Assembly (NCBI GenBank): GCA_013399855.1
Contig: VXAY01002912.1
Coordinates: forward strand, 755,343-819,342
Direction: 5' to 3'
DNA: 64,000 bases
Origin: Oxyruncus cristatus
Taxonomy: Eukaryota > Chordata > Aves > Passeriformes > Cotingidae
How positions within the stretch are numbered: the stretch's first letter is position 1; each line of letters begins with the position of its first letter. A program made the translations under genes and the position numbers. The notes below the pieces were generated by a model. That model was not told the origin of the DNA. It searched no databases and saw only the letters and a list, made by a program, of their open reading frames with translations. Shown piece after piece: positions 35,016 through 46,900 of the stretch.

Positions 35016-38000
35016 CTGTAACAAGAAAAGACATCAACAATGACTGAAGCCCTAATTTGCAAGTCAGCTAACAATGCAATATTAAATTGCTACATCCAGC
35101 CGCAAATTTACCAGAGTGACACATGCAGTGAAGAGATCTACAGAGCATTATTGGCCCAACCTAGCATTGCTTATGTTTGCACCATAGGACAAAGGAGCAC
35201 TTCCATAGCTCTACTGCTCCTCCCCTATTCAAACCAGGGCTGCCTTATTTCTGATAATGGCAGTCTAGGTATTTATGTATCCCTCAAGGCCAGTGTGCCC
35301 CACAAATGTTCAAGGGTTTATCTTCGTGTCAATGAAAGGTAAAGCAGCTTTATGACAGATGTCTAATAGATACAGTTAGATGAACCAGCATGCACAAAGT
35401 CACAAAGGAATGGTGCTGAGATAGACGTTAAACCTCTGTCTCACTGTCTCCTCACTGACCCACAAGTTCATGACTTCCTCTTGTTGAGATTTTTTTCTAC
35501 ACAGTATACTCTTACAGCGTGGTATGATTTACCAACACGTATACATTTAACTCTGCCATTTTGTAGCAAGACTATTAATCCAAACCAATGTACCTCAAGT
35601 TCTTGTTCTCGAGTACTTGTTCTCAAGTGTTGTTATATTAGTGAATGAAATTATATTTAGAGTAGTTACATGAAAAGAATGCATGAACTTTTGCATCTAA
35701 TACTAGATATGACACTGCTAACAAAAATGCAAGAAAAAAAATTAACATGCTTTTTCTCCCTCATAAAATAATGTCAAAAGGAAGTCAAGCCTCATTCCTC
35801 ATTTTTATGTCCCTACAAATGAACTCACTGCTAAGCAATCCTGTTGTTGGTCTACACAGGAGCTGATTTAAAAAAAAATTTCATTATTTGGACGCTTGAG
35901 GTTTGTAGCTGAAATTCCAACTACCTTTTCAAAAAAAATAAAATAATATATTGAGGGGGAAAAGGAATGGAGGCATTTGGATTTGTTACTGGTTGTGAAT
36001 TCATTCAGTTACTTCATGATAGTAACATGTTTTCTGTGAATTGATAGAGTATTTTTAACATCAGACCATATTTTGTGATGATTTCCAAAATAAGGAAAAC
36101 TATTTAACATTTCACAAAGCTAGACCAGCTTTCTCTTTAACAAACACCTTGTTTCAAGCACCGATCATAACAGCAGTTTCGATTTTAAAAGTTAATTATG
36201 CAACACAGCCTTACAAAAGAATTCATAAACAGTCAAGACACACTTCAGCTGAGATGGTGGAGCTAAGGAGCTTATGTGGGGAAAGAATAGGTATTTAAGC
36301 ATGTAAGTAACTTATACCACAGGGCATTTTTATTTGAGATAGTCAGTGTGGTGGAGGAGACACCTCTAAGGGAGTGATACAGATCATCTAAGAAAGACAA
36401 ACCAGATTTAGCCCAACTTATTCAGATATTTATTAAAAAAAGAACATTTCTTTTTGTCACAGAGTAAAATATTTCAGTTTTCTGTAATGGCAGCTTACTT
36501 CAGTTGAAATCTGCCCAGTTAAAGTAAATGGCATCCCACATGACTGACCTCTGAAATCCTGTAAAAGCTCTTACCTGTATTTAAAACATTATGTTAAGAA
36601 GCTAGTGCTTTCTCAGGAACAAGAGAAGGAACTTTATAATACATTTATATGCTACTTAAATCACACATGTATCTTTTTTAGACATCCTCTTGTGAAAGTG
36701 TATTTAAATTAGGCAACAAACATAATTACTTGCCCGTTCTTGATAACGTTTTTCAAAGTAAGCCATGTCATCTTCTTCTGAAGGTTTTCCATGAGAAATT
36801 TGCCCTGTAGCACTTGAACTACCTGAAAAACAAACAAACAAACAAAACCAACCAAACAAACAAAAAAAAAACCCCTCATTTTTCATTAAGGATAATTGTT
36901 ATTCCATTAGTTATGTTTTACATTTGGCAAAATATAATGAGAACTCACCTTTACAGGCAAGTACAAAACACAGCAGTTGGGATCAAAGAGAAACCTTTCT
37001 TTAATCTAGGCTAGCAGCTATTATAAATTGTCTTGGAGAAGTTCAACAGTTACAGTAATTGCTAAATTTTTATACTAAACCAGGGACATAAAATAGGCAT
37101 AACTGATCTATAATTCCATCTAGAAAAGACTTTCTGGCAGAAGGCAGTTTTACATTATTATGCTGAATATGTGCAACCTGTTCAGATATGATGAGCTTCT
37201 AGTAGGAATTAAAAGTTTTAAAAACTGACCCAATGAATAGGTGACACTGTTAACGGGAAAGATAACAAATGTTAGGAGAAAATCATTTAAGGTAAAAACC
37301 ACATCATGAACAGAAATAACAAGCATTAAGAAAACAGTTATTCTAAGCATGAATGTTGTACTAACTTTTCACATAACAAGGCTTCAATATTCAATGTTTA
37401 ACTCTTATTTTAGCCCTAATCATCCTTTAATTCCTTAATAAAATAATTCAATTTTATATTAAATTCTTTTTGTGTAACAGTATTATCCTACTTGTACATC
37501 ACCTGCTCTCTGTGAGATGGTTTGAGCGGAACTAGAAGGCCCCTGCAATGCTTTTAGAAATGGATGATCTATGCTGGTAATGGGGGCTTCTAAAAGCTCA
37601 GCAGAAGGAGCACCTGTTAAGAAAAAAGTCGAATGAAAACAATAATTAACTTCACAAGATAGATTCCTAATATACATGATGGGGTCTAAACAAGGCTACA
37701 AATTCATATCTACAACTCTCAGTGCAGTCCCCATAAACTTGAGTTAGCAAAAGCATTAAAACAATGACTTCGAAAGAAATGGAAAGCTTTGTTTCTTCAG
37801 TTACTGTGGAAATACCATAGTTTCTAAACTTCTGACAAATCCAGGAAACCGGATCAGAATTTAAAAAAGAAATAATGAATATATGGCAATTATAGGTAAA
37901 ACAGTATTTCAGGACAAAATCCGTCCATTATTAAATGACACAAAATCACAAAATAGCAGAAGTATCAAGGCCAACTAACATGTCTGTTCTATGGATTACC

Positions 38001-41000
38001 TTTGGTTTTTTTAGGCTGAACAGCTATTAACCTTGGAGTTTGAAAATAAAAATACTGTAAATATATAACCAAGAAATTCCTGGGCACTATTAGGCTAAAG
38101 GATTAACATAAATACAATGTGGAAGTATTAAGAGAAAAAGAGAAGTCACAGTTCTTTCTAAAATATATGCTGCATTTCAACCAGAAGCAACTGGGCTGAA
38201 CACCAGAACTATTGATAAAGAGTTATTTTATCAATTCACTACAGGAACTTCAACAACATGGTCACGGTGATCTCTTCACACCAAAGAACTGCTGGAAAAA
38301 AGAATCTGTCTGCATTCCTACTCCTATTGATCCAGTTTGCCTTCAAACTTTGAAAATCTATTTTGATTTAGTACTTTTCAAAACTACTTAGGTGGAGAAC
38401 AAAAACTTCACCTCAGGTCAGCTGCACTCACCTATTCCACTGTCATCAAGTCTCATGTAGCCTTCTGCTAGTGAACTAAAACCAGTCAGTCCTCCCATAG
38501 CAGCATAAGGAACATCCTGCCCCACAGGCTTTCCTTGGGCTAAGCGCTCCTCTTTGGTTTCCACAACTGTTTCATGAGTGTATGTTGGCTGACCACATGC
38601 ACAGGTAAAGCAACTGTGAAAGCCTGAACACTTGGAACCTAATAAAAAAATAAACGAGTGAGATGATAATGGAATTTATACCTTAACGCAGACAAAATAG
38701 TTTCCCTAAACTGATCTTGTAAAAAACTAGAGTTCCTTCACCACAAAAGCTTCCAGCTATATCAAAAAATCATATAAGCATAAAGGATGACTGTGGAAAT
38801 TGGATCATAGAACCCATCCAGTCACAAGGTCTCATTCAGTCAAGTTTCAAGTACCTCTGGGGATGGTGATTCCACCTCTCTGAGCAGCCTGGGCAAATGC
38901 TGGATCAGGCATTTCTTTTCTTATATCTAACTATATTTCCTATGTTGCAACTTGTGTCCATTGCCATTAACAACACTCCTCTCTATCCACTGACAAAAAA
39001 TAAAAGGATAAGAAAATCTGACACTGCGTAAAGATGACAACCTGCCAGCATTTCGGCAGTATTGCCTCCAAAGTTGTACAGCACATGACAGTGTTGCATG
39101 GCCAAAAAACTTCAGATCACAATTTATTATATAAATCACAATTGAAAGGTCTTTTAAAATTAGCAAAATTATCTCAGTAGTAAACAGAGATTGTGGCGAC
39201 AGCAAAATGGGTTCTACACAAGAGTACTGTTAGACTGACTTCCACAGGGGTTTTTAAACTTACATAGTCATAGGATCAACTGAAATAGTTATACAAATGT
39301 CATTTTACATTCAGAAACAGAGTGGAGAGAAGTGACTTATCTGCCCTAAACTCAGGGGATAAAACTGTCATCAAAGTCCCGCTGGAGCAACGATGTGACC
39401 AAGAAATTGAGGAAGTGATTTTGCGAATGTTTCATTATACAAGTTACTCTGCTTCCAACTCACAGTTCATTTTGCAGAGTACCAAGAAAGATTCTTTTAA
39501 GTCTTGCATAATATGCTCAGGGATCATATTCTTGATAACGTTAAAGGCTTTTTCATATAATTTTGGGCAGTCCCTGGAAACAGAGCTCTGTATTGTGTGT
39601 TTGGACACAGAATGCAGTGTATATGATATATAAAATGCAACACCAGTATTTTCAATTATAATTTATCTATCACACTGGATTGATCAATACTGAACTAGAC
39701 TAATACCATTACATTAAAACAACACAAGTCCAAAACAGAAGCAAGTCTTGGCACTTCTCTGTGAAATTTGTGAATCCCTCAGAAGTGTCCAGTGGTATTG
39801 AGAAACACTAAAAAAAGTGGATAATAGAAATTATTATTGAAAACACTGTGTTCTACGGATTCAGTCTGAACTGTCCAATTGCACATTTAAGATTTTTGTA
39901 TCACTTAGAGTAGATCTTGACAGGCTGTCATATAAATATTTTATGGTTTATTCTATGGGATATGATTCCCAAACAGTAAAAGCTGTTTACAGTTTTTCCT
40001 GTACAAAATAGAGACGTTTTATGAAAGCAATATAACAACAGAACTCTAGCAAAAAAATCCTCAGCTTACATAATTTGAGGTTTCAAATTAAAACATCTTT
40101 ATGCATTATTTATTTTATGTGGTTAATAACTAGTGCTGTTTCATTACATTAACCTCAAACAACTAAAGCGAAAAGCTTCCTCTTAATCCCTTCTCAAAGC
40201 TCTTCCTTGAAACTCCTTTCCCATTTGCATTTCTGGACCCACAATCTATATGCTCAGGAACTGCTTTGTTAGAGTGCTAACAACAATATTATTTGCGAAT
40301 AAAACACTACTTCCCATGGTGTTGACAAAAGATCCGTTAACATTATATCCAACTAGGCAATAAAGGAATGGAGATCAACCCTTCTCTCTCTCAGACTACC
40401 AAGTTCAGGCAGAAAAGTCACATGCATGCAGCTGGAAGTGACAAACTGCAAATGCGGTGCTTTCATACTGCCTGACTTCAGGCATCTGTCTCCATAAACA
40501 CCTAATAGAATCATTCAGAAACTTATGCTCCTTCACAGGACTTGGGGAAACCAAGGATCTTGTTCTAAACCCTCCTGCAAAAGGTGATGTCTTCCTTCCC
40601 ACTTCTCATCCTTCTTCGAGGACCAAAATACGCATCAGCGACAAGTGCAGCATATACCTAATACCCAGGGATGAATATAGATGCCCAACTTGCTGTTTCT
40701 GTTGAGTTTCCTAGCAAAGAATGCTGCAAGCCCATCTGTAACTTACAAGAGTTACACGGAAATCCAGGTGCTGCACTGTGCTGATCAGCAAAGTGTTTGC
40801 ATCTACAGCGGATGGGCTGCGTGCCATTCAGAGGGACATAGTGGTAGGACTGGCATGGACAACATCTCACTCTACAAGGCACACAAATAGGGCGCTCTTT
40901 GGGAAGCACTTCATAGTCCGTTTTGTGTTGTTTATACCTAAAACAGGTAAAAATGATAGCTTTCAGAACATTGTTAGTATTTATCATAAAAGTAACTGAG

Positions 41001-43230
41001 AGGCTTATAATTTACATCACAAATTTGGTTTTTAAGTATCCTTAATTTTATTACTGTTAATTGTTAATTTTTAATTAAATGCAAATTATCAGACGCTTTT
41101 ACAAATATTTATTACATTAATATCACAGATCTTTATGTTTTGTTTTGACACCACTATCAGAAATAGTATGATCTACAATAATTCATGCGTTAAAGCTGAA
41201 TTTATTGAAGACTGCAAAACCATTTTGGCCTCAAAAAAATTTTGACATTTCGATTTAAGAACAGTTCTTACTGTCTAAAAGCTTATTTTCTCAGCTCTCA
41301 GGCCTTAAATTAACTTGCTTATGTGGTACTATAAAGTATCTGGAAATACTTTACATTTTCCTGATTTTTAAAAATACAGTGGTATGAAAAAAAAAGCGCT
41401 ACCTACCGGTGAGTACAAAAGCACAGTGTCTCTGGTCCCACAAGCTTACAGTCCATGCCAGTTGGTGATCTCCAGCTCACATACAATCTGTTCTGTAACC
41501 GAATTGGTAGTACTTTTCTTTTGTACTCCTCATATTCCTCAGGAATAAAGAGCTTTCCTCCATCATCATCACCTACAATTCTGTAAGCATGTTATAAAAA
41601 GAACCATAAGGATATGAAGAAAATAAAACTAGATTTCTCCAGATATTTTTTCACATAATATATAGCAGTACTTTTGCTGTAAATGCAAAAAGAAAATCTT
41701 GTATTCATAATACTGTTCTAGGGATATACATTTAACAGAACTATAGCTGATTTTTAGGGAAATTTTGTGAATAATGCTCTTTTAAAAAAATTGCTCTGAC
41801 AGACTAAAAATAGTCTTGTAAAACAAAAGGAAAAAAATAAAGGCAACTACAAAGCACTCCTTTTTATATGGCAGAAAAAGCAACGAGTATCAAGGGTCAT
41901 GTAACCAGCCAGCTCTGCCTCAGACTTCTTGAATAATCTCTGGCAAGTCACTTCACCCATCGACACCTAACTGTACTGCAGACTTGTTTGTATCAAGAGA
42001 CCTAATCTTAGTCTAGTTTGAAAGTAACTGCAAGCAGGAAAACAAACTGTCATCAAAGTAACAAACAACACATCCAAGTTGTCTTCTAACTTGCAAGAAG
42101 GCTATGATAGTTTCTGTAGCTAAAGTTGATGGGAGCTGTATCCCACAACTCAGGCAGGCCCACTTGCTTAAGCTATCACTACATTCAAATTCAAGGTCAC
42201 TGAATGTCTGGAACTCCAGAGCAGCATCCACATTCTGCATTTCTAGAAACAATTGATGACAGTAAATAAAACCTGTAAAATACAAGTAAGACTTAATTGC
42301 AACACTTACCTATGCTGAAAGTTAGTTTAATAATGTCTGTAAATATTTTAGTTTTTATTTGTTGGGTGCACTAAAACACATTGAATGAATCATTCTGTGT
42401 CAAATATTCTGTGAATTTGTGCATTGCCAGTACTGTACAGTACCAGAATAATGTGCCAACACATTGCTGTCATTTGCACATCAACCCAGCCAACGCCCAC
42501 TGAATCACTGTACATCTTATGTAAGCAATACCACTGTGCCTTCCTCTTGTGTTTTACTCAAGGTTTTCCTAAGCTAAATTAGGACCACATTTCAGCACAA
42601 TGACTGTGTTCATGTTTATTTTTGCTTAGCCTTTCAAGAGGATGACGAGACTAGCAAAGACACGCAAAGTAGTATGGGGGTTTTATAGAGTGCAAAACTA
42701 GAACTCATGATGCACGGAAGTCTGTGTTTTCTGACAGAGCAGTACAGCTGTCAGATTATCACAGAATGGCTTGAGTGGAAGGGGCGTTAAAGACCACCTA
42801 GTTCCAGCCTTCCTGCTAGCCCGTATGGTCTCTCACAGCACATCACAGAGACAAGCTGCCGGGAGGGCCTGGGTGCGATGAACGACGCGTTCCTTCGCTG
42901 CTGACACAACGTTTACGCCATGCCCGCACCGGGGCACGCCAGCCACGGCACCTCCGGCTGCGGCAGTGAACGGCGGGCGGTGGGTGTGACTCAGCGCAGC
43001 CGCCGCAAACCCCGCAGCAGCGGCTTCAGGNGGCTTCAGGAGGGCGGGAGGCGAGCGCGAGCATCTCCTCAGGAGGAGGAATCCCGCGCCGCGGTCCGGA
43101 CACGGGGGATGCGGCACCGCTGCCGCCGGCACCCGCCCCAGCGACCCCCNCCCGCGCCGCCCCTGACCCCTCCCCGCCGGTACTCCGCGTACTCTTCCAG
43201 GGCCTCCGCCTCCACCTGCAGCCGCTCCAT
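34953..43230 (-). CDS. FAM221A: FAM221A, uncharacterised cysteine-rich protein, seven coding exons
   Basis: FAM221A is a conserved vertebrate protein of unknown function, about 298 residues in human. The predicted protein here has about 297. Recognisable segments in order: MERLQVEAEAL start, DDGGKLFIPEEYEEYKRKV, a cysteine-rich core (exons 2-4: CFCTHRYKQHK, CVPCRVRCCPC, RCRCKHFADQHSAAPGF, CSKCSGFHSCFTCACGQ), PYAAMGGLTGFSSLAEGYM, and the C-terminal EEDDMAYFEKRYQER and LKMEKAAK. The paired cysteines and histidines suggest metal binding (inference). Exons 2-7 join in phase. The start was chosen at the ATG in the CpG island because MERL matches the human start. Two oddities: no in-phase GT donor for exon 1, and a GC donor for exon 6. 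STK31 lies downstream and CCDC126 upstream, as in human. Confidence 0.93.
36734..36822 (-). CDS. FAM221A: FAM221A exon 6, GC donor
   Basis: The acceptor is ttttttcag. The frame ends KPSEEDDMAYFEKRYQER, matching human RPEEDDMAFFERRYQER. The donor after CGG reads GCAAGT, not GT. Joining there to exon 7 keeps the frame and gives YQER-LKMEKAAK as in human. A GT two bases into CAAGTAATT would add bases and break the frame. Confidence 0.9.
37503..37613 (-). CDS. FAM221A: FAM221A exon 5
   Basis: The acceptor is cttaacag and the donor gtgatg. The frame reads APSAELLEAPITSIDHPFLK, matching human VPSVEFLESPITAVDSPFLK, followed by a serine-rich stretch. Low-complexity, probably flexible linker. Confidence 0.92.
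38432..38638 (-). CDS. FAM221A: FAM221A exon 4
   Basis: The acceptor is ttattag and the donor gtgagt. It carries the end of the cysteine-rich core (SKCSGFHSCFTCACGQPTY) and the highly conserved GLTGFSSLAEGYMRLDDSG segment. 207 nt, phase 1 at both ends, open throughout. Confidence 0.95.
38790..38960 (-). mobile_element. CR1 LINE fragment, minus orientation
   Basis: TCATAGAACCCATCCAGTCA at the left, then AAGTACCTCTGGGGATGGTG, ATTCCACCTCTCTGAGCAGC and TTTCTTTTCTTATATCTAAC match the reverse complement of the avian CR1 3' region. It is diverged, hence old, and lies in FAM221A intron 3. Confidence 0.7.
40747..40937 (-). CDS. FAM221A: FAM221A exon 3, cysteine-rich core
   Basis: The acceptor is gttttag and the donor gtaagt. 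The frame reads YKQHKTDYEVLPKERPICVP, then CRVRCCPCQSYHYVPLNGTQ, then PIRCRCKHFADQHSAAPGF. Human differs at few positions (CQVTGCQCRAYLYVPLNGSQ). The dense CxC and CxxC pairs with H are the most conserved part of the family and a likely metal site. Confidence 0.95.
41407..41580 (-). CDS. FAM221A: FAM221A exon 2
   Basis: The acceptor is gcttacag and the donor gtaggt. It begins with one base of a split codon, then IVGDDDGGKLFIPEEYEEYK and NRLYVSWRSPTGMDCKLVG, ending CFCTH plus a split arginine codon. All match human FAM221A closely. Confidence 0.95.
42759..42822 (-). mobile_element. CR1 LINE 3' end fragment, minus orientation
   Basis: ATCACAGAATGGCTTGAGTG, then GAAGGGGCGTTAAAGACCAC and CTAGTTCCAGCC, is the reverse complement of a CR1 3' terminus. 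About 60 bp remain. It lies in FAM221A intron 1 just inside the edge of the CpG island. Confidence 0.7.
43174..43230 (-). CDS. FAM221A: FAM221A exon 1
   Basis: ATG at 43228-43230, then MERLQVEAEALEEYAEYRR. Human begins MERL and ends the exon EYLEYRR, so the start and the end region are supported. Exon 2 needs two bases of a split codon from here, but the sequence after TACCGGCG is GGGAGG, with no GT. The only near GT (GTCAGG, a few bases further) is out of phase. The lower edge is therefore approximate. Confidence 0.8.
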
Positions 43231-43290
43231 GACCGGCCCAGCCGCCGTCAGGGCGCCGGGAGCGCCGGGCGCCGCCCGCGCACGGAGCGC

Positions 43291-43398
43291 GGCAGGCGGG
43301 AGGCAGGCGGGAGGCAGGCGGGAGGCAGGCGGGAGGCAGGCGGGAGGCAGNGCAGGCGGGAGGGCAGGGCAGGCAGGAGGCAGGCGGGAGGGCAGGTG
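43291..43398. repeat. 11-bp GC-rich minisatellite
   Basis: Units of GGCAGGCGGGA repeated about eight to nine times with slippage toward the right end, interrupted by a single N at 43351. It is in the FAM221A promoter or 5' UTR, 60-170 bp upstream of the ATG. The true copy number is uncertain because of the N. Confidence 0.9.
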
Positions 43399-43589
43399 GG
43401 TCGCCCGCCGCACGCACCGCACCGGTTGCTGAGATACGTGCGTGGAACTACGTCTGTTCCACGTACACGGGCACAGTGTCTGTGTGTGTGCCGCGTACAC
43501 GGGCGCGGCGAGCCCCGCGCCTGGATGTTTTCCCGAACGCGGCTCGTTTCCCGGTGCGCAGCGCAAATTCCCACACCGCATTTCTGTGT

Positions 43590-43960
43590 TTTATTCTACG
43601 TTGCGCCAAGGAGGGAGCTAGGCGGTAACCCACAAAAGGCTCACCGGTCATCAAGATTTACATTGTTTATACATGTTAACAAGGGCATCAGCATTCATTG
43701 GTTACAAGTTACATAACTTTTCTGTTAACACTCAAACCCCTATTTGCTACTGGTATCTCTTGGTTCTCATGAGAATCAGTCTGCAGGTGCAGTTCTCTCC
43801 ATTTGAGTCTGGGGTCCGTTTTGAGTAAGTGGTCACGATCGCCCACTGCCGGAATTACCTTTCCCCGAGTTACTGCTCAGTTCTGCTGACTTCACTCCTG
43901 GTGGCTCTTGTCCAGATGGCCCATTCATCTTGGGATTGTCTTCTCTTTTCCTTCAAACAA
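43590..43960 (-). mobile_element. Possible ERV LTR-like segment upstream of FAM221A
   Basis: Read on the minus strand, a purine-rich run (GAAGGAAAAGAGAAGACA, about 43940-43960) is followed by about 340 bases of sequence unlike the flanks. It then reaches GGGTTACCGCCTAGCTCC, TTGGCGCAACG and an AATAAA signal (43590-43595). A purine tract, a U3-like stretch and then a polyadenylation signal is the layout of an LTR. No terminal TG/CA or target duplication was identified, so this is tentative. It faces the same way as FAM221A. Confidence 0.35.
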
Positions 43961-46900
43961 AAGATTAGCCAAACATACAACATTCACAATGCAATTGCTT
44001 AATCATAACTATCTAGCTATAGCTACTGATTAACTAAGAAAAAAAAATTCCAGTTTGATTCAAATCTTAAGCGGCTCAAATCTGAGGGGCTTGATATCAA
44101 GGACAGGATATATATACATGGTGCACACATCCCCCTGGAATGGCAATCATCCCCCATGCGTCTTGGGATGGACACCCTCCCTGAGCGGCAGTGCCGAGGC
44201 ACAGGCACACGCACATCCACAGATGTGTGTGTGCAGATCCATGCACCTGGGGTGCCTCAGAAAGGCATCCACAATCACGGGTGCCACCAGCCACACAGCA
44301 CACTGTGTCCACCCAAGCCCTCCCAGCACTTACATTGTCCTCAGCTGCTGCTGCTATTTAGACCACCACATTCCTGGTGAGTACGTGATGGGTATTTCTG
44401 GCTGGTCACTGATTCCCCATCACTCTTCCACTATAAAATAAAACATACGTTCCATTACAAAATGTGCATTTTGTTCATTGTTCAAGACAACAGGAGGCTA
44501 ACTTTCGGAAACACTGCTAACCAAAGACAGTTCTTAGACTGGCAACCTGCAATTCCCAATTCCTCTCCACGTGGCACAAGCAATGCCACCACATTGGAGC
44601 AACTCCTCTGATGTGTTTGAGGGCTATAGTGAATACACCACAGACTGCGATTTCAGGTACTGTTCTATCCATGTAAACTACTGCTTCCCCCTGATACAAA
44701 CACCCTGGCCACAAAGTAACCAAGTATGTGAGGAAAAGAGGCAGTATATTTTCTTTATCTGAGCTTTAGGAAATTGGTATTTAAATTGTGCTCTGCCTGC
44801 TAGCATGAGCTGCAAACCCTCAGACTGTCAAATTGAGACCCACAAGGAGAGGCTTTTTCCATACCATACAATGACACTTGCCTGGCAATGAAAAGGTACA
44901 GCAATTCAGGGAAGTCCTCAGATTGTTTTGAACTGGACAAGCCACAAGCAATGAAGCAGAAGGTGAAGAGGAATGTCACAAGGACGATGGCAGTGTTTTG
45001 CCAAAACATCCCCCAGAGAGAGATGAAACAACAGGGACACTCTCGCGTTTCCAGCAGTATCTAAACAAGGGGACAGGGCATATGGTCTGGGCATTTGTCC
45101 TGTGGCTATGCCACATGTATAAGAAATTTCAGTAGAGGAGACAGCACTGCAACGCAACACACACGTTCTGTCACACTGAGATCTGAATATGAACAGGTCA
45201 CCCTTAAAGGCAGAAAGGGTATGGGAGCAAGTCCTCACTCCAGTCAATACATCTTCAAGTAAGCTAGTGGAGGAAATAAAACCCCACCAAAAAATCAGGA
45301 TTGTTTCTCCAAGGAAAATTTCTCCTCTGACCACAACTTTGAGAAAGAAACAGATGGGGGGAAATGGGACCTTGAAAGCAGGACAAGAAGCTCTGCAGAC
45401 AGGGAGTTTGAACATTACAAGGAACATACTGCTACACAGGAGCTGCACAAAACTGAAGATCTTTGAGATACCTTATCTGTATGCATATTTCACTGGTGCC
45501 AAAGATCCCAGCAGTGCCAATAAAGGGGGGAAGGGGTGGAAAGAGCTCTGGCAAGCCTGGTTCACACAGAATGAGCAGAGCTCCTATGTCATGGGTTGAT
45601 GTGCCTCATCTGTGCAAGATCTTTGTTAAAAATAGTCCTCTGAAATAGTTTGGGTATGGAGAGCAGAGCCAGGTTTCTGAATAAGGCAGCTTTCAGTGAG
45701 GGTTCCAAATGTTAGTCGATATTGCACTTTAGTATCAGATTACCTGTGAACAGTCAGTGAGAACTTATCAAGAGCAGGAAATCAAGTCAGTTTTTAGTGA
45801 GGCATCTGTCCTATGAACTACCTCCTATCACAAAAATTTAGGATTTATTTCTGGATTTGAACATAGCAAGTGTTTTCTGCAATACAGTGTTCAGCATATT
45901 AGCATCCAGATCTTATTAGCTAATAAGACCCCACTCAAGATCTGCTTGGATCCAAATCTGGATCTGTAGACTTACTTGGGAACAGATATGAAAGGTGAAA
46001 GACTTTGTAATTGACAAATGGAGTTCTTAGGTAATAAAGGGATTTCAAACACTCACTGTTTTATAGTCATAGCATGAGTATAGGAGTACATTTTGGATTC
46101 AGAAAACCCTCTCCTGTCCCTCATCTCTTCTAAGAGATTGTTAATAGGCATCCAAAATAAAATTCATTAAAGACTGAGTCAAACCAGATTTTTCATGGTA
46201 AAGTACCAAATAATTTTGAGTAGCAAGGAAGGAAAAAAAAGGCTTTCTGCTCCCATGAAGAAGCCATGAAACAAGGTAAGTAAAAGGAACAGGAATCCAG
46301 ATGGCATGTTTTACCTCCTATGGTTGTGATGTAGCATACGGATGCTGCTGGCCCAAGATCTCTGAACACATCAAAGTGGGTTGAACATATGGACACTTAC
46401 TTACAGTACAGTTCTGTGAGACCTAAAGTACTGCCTACACATCAAAGGCAACAGCTTAATGCTGCATGGGGTGTTGACAGTCTCTCTCAACACCCTCTGT
46501 TAACAATAAAATGTGTGACCCTTTAAATTTTTTGAAACCCTTACAAGTTTGACAAGTGCTTAAAATTATTCTCAGTGAAATTCCTATGCAAATTGAAGAT
46601 AGCCACTTTATAAATGCAAGAATAAATAATTTAGAAAAAAAAATGGTTTAATATTTTGGACCTCAAGTCATTATTTTGAAGTAGTAGTCAGTCATTAGAT
46701 ACTCATTGACCAGATCCATAGAAATAGAATCAACTGTTCTGGAAACAAGAATTAAAGTGGCAAAAAGAATAACAAATAATTTCCATTAAATTGTTCATCC
46801 ATATTTGTAACCAACATTCTGATATACTTAAAGGTAAACCCAAGCAGTACTCACTTTTATAAACTTCCAACCATGACCATAAATTATGCTACAATAAAAA

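Larger units (their letters stand above)
42840..43570. promoter_or_regulatory. FAM221A: CpG island at the FAM221A 5' end
   Basis: A sharp jump to very high G+C and frequent CG dinucleotides. It covers FAM221A exon 1 and the region just upstream, as expected for a CpG-island promoter firing to the left. It contains three single-N positions (43031, 43150, 43351) and a GC minisatellite. The long frames on both strands here reflect base composition and are not genes. Confidence 0.8.

Noticed and set aside
42833..43581. Several long frames (up to 194 codons) on both strands in the FAM221A CpG island
   Set aside because: They arise from very high G+C and the 11-bp minisatellite, contain N positions, and only the short MERL exon has homology.
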